DNA of 64,000 bases from assembly GCF_039521745.1 (NCBI RefSeq), contig NZ_BAAACT010000066.1; one strand, given 5' to 3'. The DNA is from Faecalicatena contorta (GTDB taxonomy: Bacteria > Bacillota > Clostridia > Lachnospirales > Lachnospiraceae). The notes beneath the pieces are model-generated. The model searched no databases, was not told the origin of the DNA, and saw nothing but the letters and a program-made list of their open reading frames with translations. Positions 59,303 through 64,000 of the stretch are shown in pieces; the stretch's first letter is position 1, and each line of letters begins with the position of its first letter. The position numbers and the translations under genes are program-made.

Positions 59303-59848
59303 CTATTTTTCTTCGTCGTCAGTCTCTTCCATTGACTCTTCCGTGGCATCCCCGTTTAGATCTATCAGTGTATCTGCAGATGTAACTGTGTCCTGGGCTG
59401 CATCGTCCTCCATAGCTTCTGCAGTTTTCGTCCTGTTATTCTTCTCACTGTCATCATTTGGATTCACTTTTCTATCATCTGAAGAATCTGTCTCCATGGA
59501 ATCTGTGTCTTCCTTCCCGGAAGGCATTTCCGCCTCAGACTCCTCCTCGGTATCTTCCTTTTCTGAAGAAGTCTCCTCCTCAGAATCTGCTTCTATTGCA
59601 TCTTCAGAATTGTCTTCCTCTGAAGACGCCTCTTCTTCGTTCTGCATTTTGTTTCTCATTGCGATTACGCCTTTTGCGGATACAATCACGATCACCGCTC
59701 CTATCACAATAAACAAGATACCCGCGGTCATCATAAACACCATGTTTTCGGGTCTTTCAGTAAGCATCCCGCTTACGATCTGGTACCCCAGATAGATCAC
59801 ATACAGGCCGGCTACAATTCTCAAAACGAGCCAGGATTTTTCATTCAT
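59303..59848 (-). CDS. Two-helix membrane protein with long acidic tail
   Basis: The 181-residue product has two membrane helices (about residues 8-25 and 35-60) and a low-complexity cytoplasmic tail of over 100 residues that is about half Glu, Asp and Ser. No family recognised. GGAGG precedes the ATG. It lies 24 bases upstream of ispF and downstream of the tRNA-Met terminator. Confidence 0.75.
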   Translation of the reverse strand: MNEKSWLVLRIVAGLYVIYLGYQIVSGMLTERPENMVFMMTAGILFIVIGAVIVIVSAKGVIAMRNKMQNEEEASSEEDNSEDAIEADSEEETSSEKEDTEEESEAEMPSGKEDTDSMETDSSDDRKVNPNDDSEKNNRTKTAEAMEDDAAQDTVTSADTLIDLNGDATEESMEETDDEEK

Positions 59849-59921
59849 TTGTTTGTCCTCCGTTTAATTTCTCATTCTCTGATTCTAACATACTTAGATA
59901 AGTATTGCCATAATCAGACAC

Positions 59922-59950
59922 AAAAAAGCTCCGGAAATTTCCGAAGCTTC
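59922..59950 (-). terminator. Terminator of the tRNA-Val/tRNA-Met transcript
   Basis: AAGCT-CGGAAA pairs with TTTCCG-AGCTT, followed by TTTTTT on the minus strand, just past tRNA-Met. Confidence 0.85.
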
Positions 59951-59954
59951 TCAG

Positions 59955-60028
59955 TAGCGGAAACTGGATTTGAACCAGCGACACCACGGGTATGAACCGT
60001 GTGCTCTAGCCAACTGAGCTATTCCGCC
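59955..60028 (-). tRNA. tRNA-Met(CAT), elongator type
   Basis: Full cloverleaf with acceptor GGCGGAA/TTCCGCT (one G-U at the end), D-arm GCTC/GAGC, anticodon loop TTCATAC (anticodon CAT), T-loop TTCAAAT. It lacks the three consecutive G-C pairs of initiator tRNA at the anticodon stem. CCA is not encoded. Confidence 0.94.
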
Positions 60029-60049
60029 ATATAAAATTTTAGAAAGTTA

Positions 60050-60122
60050 TGGGACCTATAGGGCTCGAACCTATGACCCTCTGCTTGTAAGGCAGATGCT
60101 CTCCCAGCTGAGCTAAGATCCC
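60050..60122 (-). tRNA. tRNA-Val(TAC)
   Basis: Full cloverleaf with acceptor GGGATCT/AGGTCCC, D-arm GCTC/GAGC, anticodon loop CTTACAA (anticodon TAC), T-loop TTCGAGC. It is transcribed together with tRNA-Met, 21 bases apart. CCA is not encoded. Confidence 0.96.
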
Positions 60123-60175
60123 ATATTCTCCCGGTCTGCGTTTAAGTGTTTGTCTCACCCGCAACCCGCTTTGCT

Positions 60176-60205
60176 ATTATACTATTATTTTTCATCAAAT
60201 GTCAA
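60176..60205 (-). promoter_or_regulatory. Promoter of the tRNA-Val/tRNA-Met transcript
   Basis: TTGACA (60200-60205), 18 bases, TATAAT (60176-60181), both perfect hexamers, about 55 bases upstream of tRNA-Val. Confidence 0.8.
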
Positions 60206-60287
60206 CACCTTTTTTCCTGTTTTTTCAAATTTTTTTAACAAATCAGAAACTTCGTCCGGCGCTGATCATGGAACCCCTTATAAACAC

Positions 60288-60338
60288 GGGCCGTATCCCA
60301 TTTTTAAATATTTCGTACAGCGGATACGGCCCCTTTTT
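60288..60338. terminator. Hairpin downstream of purL
   Basis: GGGCCGTATCC (60288-60298) pairs perfectly with GGATACGGCCC (60322-60332) around a 23-base loop. A T-run follows on the plus strand; on the minus strand GTGTTTAT follows. It lies 18 bases past the purL stop and probably ends that transcript. Confidence 0.7.
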
Positions 60339-60355
60339 ATTGTAATAATTTAGAT

Positions 60356-63300
60356 CTATTTGAAATATTTCACACCAGATTCAAAGATTTTCATGTCCTG
60401 TTCCCCATAAATATTTATGGCAACCGAGTTGTCTCTTCTCTCCGAATGCGCCATCTTGCCAAGCACACGGCCGTCCGGGCTTGTGATTCCTTCAATTGCG
60501 CGGTAAGAGCCGTTGACATTCCACTCTTCATCCATGCTGATCACACCGTCAATGTCACAATACTGTGTCGCAACCTGACCGTTGGCAAACAGTTTATCCA
60601 GCCATTCTTCACTGGCAACAAAACGCCCTTCCCCGTGGGATGCCGGATTCGTATACACGCCGCCAAGAGACGCCTCCTGAAGCCATGGAGATTTATTTGT
60701 CACCACTTTTGTGTATACCATCTTTGAGATATGGCGTCCAATGGTGTTATAGGTCAGTGTCGGAGAATCCTCCTTCTGGCCTGTAATGGTGCCGTAAGGC
60801 ACAAGCCCCAGTTTGATCAGGGCCTGGAAGCCGTTGCACACACCAAGGGCAAGTCCGTCTCTCTCATTGAGCAGTTTTTCTACCGCCTCTTTGATCTTTG
60901 CATTCTGGAAGGCTGTCGCGAAGAATTTGGCAGAACCGTCCGGTTCATCACCCGCACTGAAACCGCCCGGGAACATGATCATCTGCGCCTGTGAAATGGC
61001 GTTTTCGAACTCTGCCACTGAATGACGGATATCTTCCGCATCCAGATTCTTAAATACCTTCGTTATCACCTTTGCCCCTGCGCGCTCAAAGGCTCTCTTG
61101 CTGTCGTATTCACAGTTCGTTCCCGGGAATACCGGGATGAATACGGTCGGCTGCCCGATCTTATGGCTGCAGATATGGATATCCTTTGTATCATATAAAT
61201 TGTCTTCCACTACTTCTTTGCTGTCTGCAGAAGATCTTGTGGCAAATACTTTCTCCAGAGTCTCTGTCCAGGCTGTCTTCGCCTCGCACAGAGTGATCTC
61301 CGTGTTTCCATAGCTGAATATGCCGTCGTCTGTCACTTCACCGATGACAGTATAGCTGATTGCCAGTTCTCCCACCTGATCAGCAGGCACTTCCGCAACC
61401 AGATCTCCAAATGCCGGCGCAAACAGTTCTCCGGCATCCATGCTGTGTTCTATCTTCAACCCAAGCCCGTTTCCGAACGCCATTTTACTGACTGCAGCCA
61501 TCACACCGTGCCGGTCCAGAGCATATGCGGATACAATTCTGCCATTGTGTATATCGCTCTCAAACTTTCCGTACTGATCCATCAGCTGGCCGTAAACAGG
61601 GAGATCATATCCATCCTTCTCGATTCTCATCCATACCAGCTTATTTCCCGCCTTTTTCAGTTCCGGGGTAATGATATCCTTCTCCGTTGCCATATCGACA
61701 GCAAAAGAAACCAGAGTCGGGGGCACATCAATATCCTGGAATGTTCCCGACATACTGTCCTTACCGCCGATCGAGGGCAGGCCGAATCCCAGCTGTGCGT
61801 CATAAGCCCCAAGCAGAGCCGCAAAAGGCTGGCTCCATCTCTTCGGATCTTCTGTCATTCTGCGGAAATATTCCTGGAACGTAAAGCGGATCTTCCTGTA
61901 ATCACCGCCGGCCGCCACGATCTTAGCCACAGATTCTACGACGGCATATACTGCACCGTGATACGGACTCCAGCTGGAAAGATACGGGTCAAAGCCATAG
62001 CTCATCATAGAAACGCTGTCTGTGCTGCCATTTTGCACCGGCACCTTAGCAACCATAGCCTGCGTCTCTGTCATCTGGTATTTTCCGCCATGCGGCATGA
62101 ATACGGAGCCGGCGCCGATTGATCCGTCGAACATCTCCACAAGCCCCTTTTGGGAGCATACATTCAGATCGCTCAGCATGGCCAGCCATTTTCCTTTTAC
62201 ATCCTGCACGTCTTCTTTTACAAAAATTGTATCTTTTTTATTTGGAATCTCCACCTCGACGGAAGTCTCCTGATGGGCGCCGTTCGTATCCAGGAATGCA
62301 CGGGAAATATTAACGATCTCCTTTCCGCGCCATGAAAGCACCAGTCTCGGGGACTCCGTAACTACTGCCACTTCAACGGCCTCAAGATTCTCTTCCTTTG
62401 CATAATCCAGAAACTGTTTTACATCTTTTGGATCGACAACAACAGCCATTCTCTCCTGAGACTCTGAGATCGCGATCTCAGTCCCGTCAAGGCCGGCATA
62501 TTTCTTCGGTACCTTGTCCAGATCTACCCGGAGTCCGTCTGCAAGCTCTCCGATGGCAACTGAGACACCTCCTGCACCAAAATCATTACATTTTTTAATC
62601 AGGGCGCTGACTTCTTCTCTTCTGAATAAACGCTGGATCTTACGCTCTGTCGGCGGATTTCCCTTCTGCACCTCTGCGCCGCAGGTCTCGATAGACTCTT
62701 CCGTGTGGACCTTGGAAGAACCGGTCGCTCCGCCGCATCCGTCACGCCCTGTTCGTCCGCCAAGGAGAATGATGATATCTCCCGGATCGGAAGTCTCTCT
62801 GATGACTGCACGTCTGGGAGCAGCGCCGAGTACTGCGCCGATCTCCATACGTTTTGCCACATAGTCCGGGTGATAGATCTCCTTGACCGCTCCGGTTGCA
62901 AGCCCGATCTGGTTTCCGTAGGAACTGTAGCCCGCAGCGGCTCCCCGTACCAGTTTCTTCTGCGGAAGCTTTCCTTTTAAGGTATCCTTAACAGACACAG
63001 TAGGATCCGCGGCTCCGGTCACACGCATGGCCTGGTATACATAGGTTCTCCCTGACAGAGGATCGCGGATCGCGCCGCCCAGACAGGTCGCAGCCCCGCC
63101 AAAAGGCTCGATCTCTGTCGGGTGATTGTGTGTCTCATTTTTAAAATTAATCAGCCACTCCTCTTCCACGCCGTCTACCTTGATCGGCACTACAATACTG
63201 CAGGCATTGATCTCCTCAGACTCCTCCTGATCCTGGAGATTCCCTTCTTTTTTCAGCTTTCTCATCGCCATAAGTGCCAGATCCATCAGGCAGACAAACT

Positions 63301-64000
63301 TGTCCTCTCTGCCGGCAAAGATCTCGCTGTGGTCTTTCAGATATTGTTTGTAAGTATTTACGATGGGTTCTTTATAATCCCCCTCGCCAAATGTAATCTC
63401 CTTTAATTCCGTGGAGAATGTTGTATGGCGGCAGTGATCTGACCAGTAGGTGTCAAGCACGCGGATCTCCGTCATCGTCGGGTCTCTGTGCTCTTCCCCG
63501 CTGTAGTACTTCTGGATATGCAGGAAATCTTTAAACGTCATTGCCAGTCCCAGAGAATCATAAAGCTTCTTCAACTCCTCCTGGGGCATATTCTGGAAAC
63601 CGTCAAATACTTTTACATCCTCCGGTTCCTCAAATACCGTGACCAGAGTCTCCGGTTTTTCCATTCCGGTTTCCCTGGAATCCACTGGGTTGATGCAGTG
63701 GTTCTTAATCGCACCAAACTCTTCTTCTGTTACTGTTCCTTCTATTACATAAGTAGTCGCAGTGCGAATGATGGGCTTTTCATCTTCCTTAATAAACTGC
63801 ACGCACTGTTCTGCTGAATCTGCCCTCTGGTCAAACTGTCCCGGGAGATATTCTACTGAAAATACATGGCTCTCCTCTTTCATCGGAAAACTTTCCTTAT
63901 AAAGTGTATCAACAGGAGGCTCTGCAAATATCCCACTGCATGCTTTTTCAAAAGTGGTATCGGAAAGATTCTCCACATCATAGCGGATCAGGACGCGTAC
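60356..64000 (-). CDS. purL: Phosphoribosylformylglycinamidine synthase (large single-chain type), 5' end outside window
   Basis: PurL converts FGAR, glutamine and ATP to FGAM in purine synthesis. Domains in order are the linker (LDTYWSDHCRHTTFST), two AIRS-like synthetase halves (GFNPTEIEPFGGAATCLGG-type NHPTEIEPFGGAATCLGGAI and SIGGKDSMSG) and a C-terminal glutamine amidotransferase with the nucleophile Cys in ALGVCNGFQALIKLG. The frame stays open to base 64000 (last codons VRVLIRYD), so about 25-40 N-terminal residues lie beyond the edge; the internal GTG/ATG-type start at 63976 is not real. A hairpin follows the stop codon. Confidence 0.97.
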   Translation of the reverse strand, partial: VRVLIRYDVENLSDTTFEKACSGIFAEPPVDTLYKESFPMKEESHVFSVEYLPGQFDQRADSAEQCVQFIKEDEKPIIRTATTYVIEGTVTEEEFGAIKNHCINPVDSRETGMEKPETLVTVFEEPEDVKVFDGFQNMPQEELKKLYDSLGLAMTFKDFLHIQKYYSGEEHRDPTMTEIRVLDTYWSDHCRHTTFSTELKEITFGEGDYKEPIVNTYKQYLKDHSEIFAGREDKFVCLMDLALMAMRKLKKEGNLQDQEESEEINACSIVVPIKVDGVEEEWLINFKNETHNHPTEIEPFGGAATCLGGAIRDPLSGRTYVYQAMRVTGAADPTVSVKDTLKGKLPQKKLVRGAAAGYSSYGNQIGLATGAVKEIYHPDYVAKRMEIGAVLGAAPRRAVIRETSDPGDIIILLGGRTGRDGCGGATGSSKVHTEESIETCGAEVQKGNPPTERKIQRLFRREEVSALIKKCNDFGAGGVSVAIGELADGLRVDLDKVPKKYAGLDGTEIAISESQERMAVVVDPKDVKQFLDYAKEENLEAVEVAVVTESPRLVLSWRGKEIVNISRAFLDTNGAHQETSVEVEIPNKKDTIFVKEDVQDVKGKWLAMLSDLNVCSQKGLVEMFDGSIGAGSVFMPHGGKYQMTETQAMVAKVPVQNGSTDSVSMMSYGFDPYLSSWSPYHGAVYAVVESVAKIVAAGGDYRKIRFTFQEYFRRMTEDPKRWSQPFAALLGAYDAQLGFGLPSIGGKDSMSGTFQDIDVPPTLVSFAVDMATEKDIITPELKKAGNKLVWMRIEKDGYDLPVYGQLMDQYGKFESDIHNGRIVSAYALDRHGVMAAVSKMAFGNGLGLKIEHSMDAGELFAPAFGDLVAEVPADQVGELAISYTVIGEVTDDGIFSYGNTEITLCEAKTAWTETLEKVFATRSSADSKEVVEDNLYDTKDIHICSHKIGQPTVFIPVFPGTNCEYDSKRAFERAGAKVITKVFKNLDAEDIRHSVAEFENAISQAQMIMFPGGFSAGDEPDGSAKFFATAFQNAKIKEAVEKLLNERDGLALGVCNGFQALIKLGLVPYGTITGQKEDSPTLTYNTIGRHISKMVYTKVVTNKSPWLQEASLGGVYTNPASHGEGRFVASEEWLDKLFANGQVATQYCDIDGVISMDEEWNVNGSYRAIEGITSPDGRVLGKMAHSERRDNSVAINIYGEQDMKIFESGVKYFK

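Overview
The window looks like chromosomal DNA from a spore-forming, anaerobic Firmicute of the class Clostridia, most likely family Lachnospiraceae. The reasons are the protein sequences themselves (L20, L35, IF-3, PurL and SigH of clostridial type), a SpoVAF-type spore germination protein, SigH, two T-box leaders, an oxygen-sensitive NrdD/NrdG ribonucleotide reductase, a glycyl radical enzyme with its activase, and strong AGGAGG ribosome binding sites with several TTG starts. I see no prophage, integrative element, CRISPR array or intact insertion sequence.

Layout. 0-2.7 kb: DUF2804 gene and the infC-rpmI-rplT operon (minus strand) behind an attenuated leader. 2.7-5.5 kb: two tandem Na+:neurotransmitter-symporter (NSS) family transporters. 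5.56-6.38 kb: three giant imperfect palindromes in tandem with no credible gene. 6.4-15.8 kb: DegV, MATE exporter, CPBP membrane protease, SpoVAF-like protein, dUTPase, nrdDG and an FMN-dependent alpha-hydroxy-acid oxidase-like protein. 15.9-21.9 kb: a compact operon of GRE activase, glycyl radical enzyme, FGGY sugar kinase and GntR/LacI-type regulator under a promoter overlapped by a perfect 14-bp inverted repeat. 22-24.4 kb: a frameshifted aminotransferase, a divergent HTH/small-protein pair and dispersed palindromic repeats. 24.6-31 kb: D,D-carboxypeptidase-like protein, metA, AI-2E transporter, DUF1540 protein, and T-box-controlled thrS. 31.4-41.4 kb: DUF2798 protein behind a terminator-bearing leader, YdcF, SEC-C protein, purA, cardiolipin synthase, MocR regulator, glnS. 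41.5-50.4 kb: third NSS transporter behind a perfect 64-bp palindrome, NUDIX hydrolase, ECF sigma with a DUF4179 partner, AraC regulator, LytTR with a LiaF-like protein, dtd. 50.5-60.1 kb: tRNA-Thr, a YtrA-type regulator with ABC exporter, the T-box(Cys) operon cysE-cysS-mrnC-rlmB-sigH, GNAT, ispF, tRNA-Met and tRNA-Val. 60.4-64 kb: purL, running off the right edge.

How the genes work together. Much of the window is translation and its control: ribosomal proteins and IF-3, three aminoacyl-tRNA synthetases, D-aminoacyl-tRNA deacylase, RlmB, mini-RNase III and three tRNAs. Two of the synthetase operons are tuned by uncharged tRNA through T-boxes, and the cysteine one also carries sigH. The most distinctive metabolic unit is the glycyl radical enzyme operon, whose substrate I cannot assign. 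The most distinctive non-coding material is palindromic: three giant palindromes at 5.56-6.38 kb, a zero-loop 64-bp palindrome in a transporter leader, and two families of dispersed repeats with two copies each.

Where the evidence for a start codon was a ribosome binding site I trimmed or moved the start and say so. All identifications come from reading the sequence; no database search was run.
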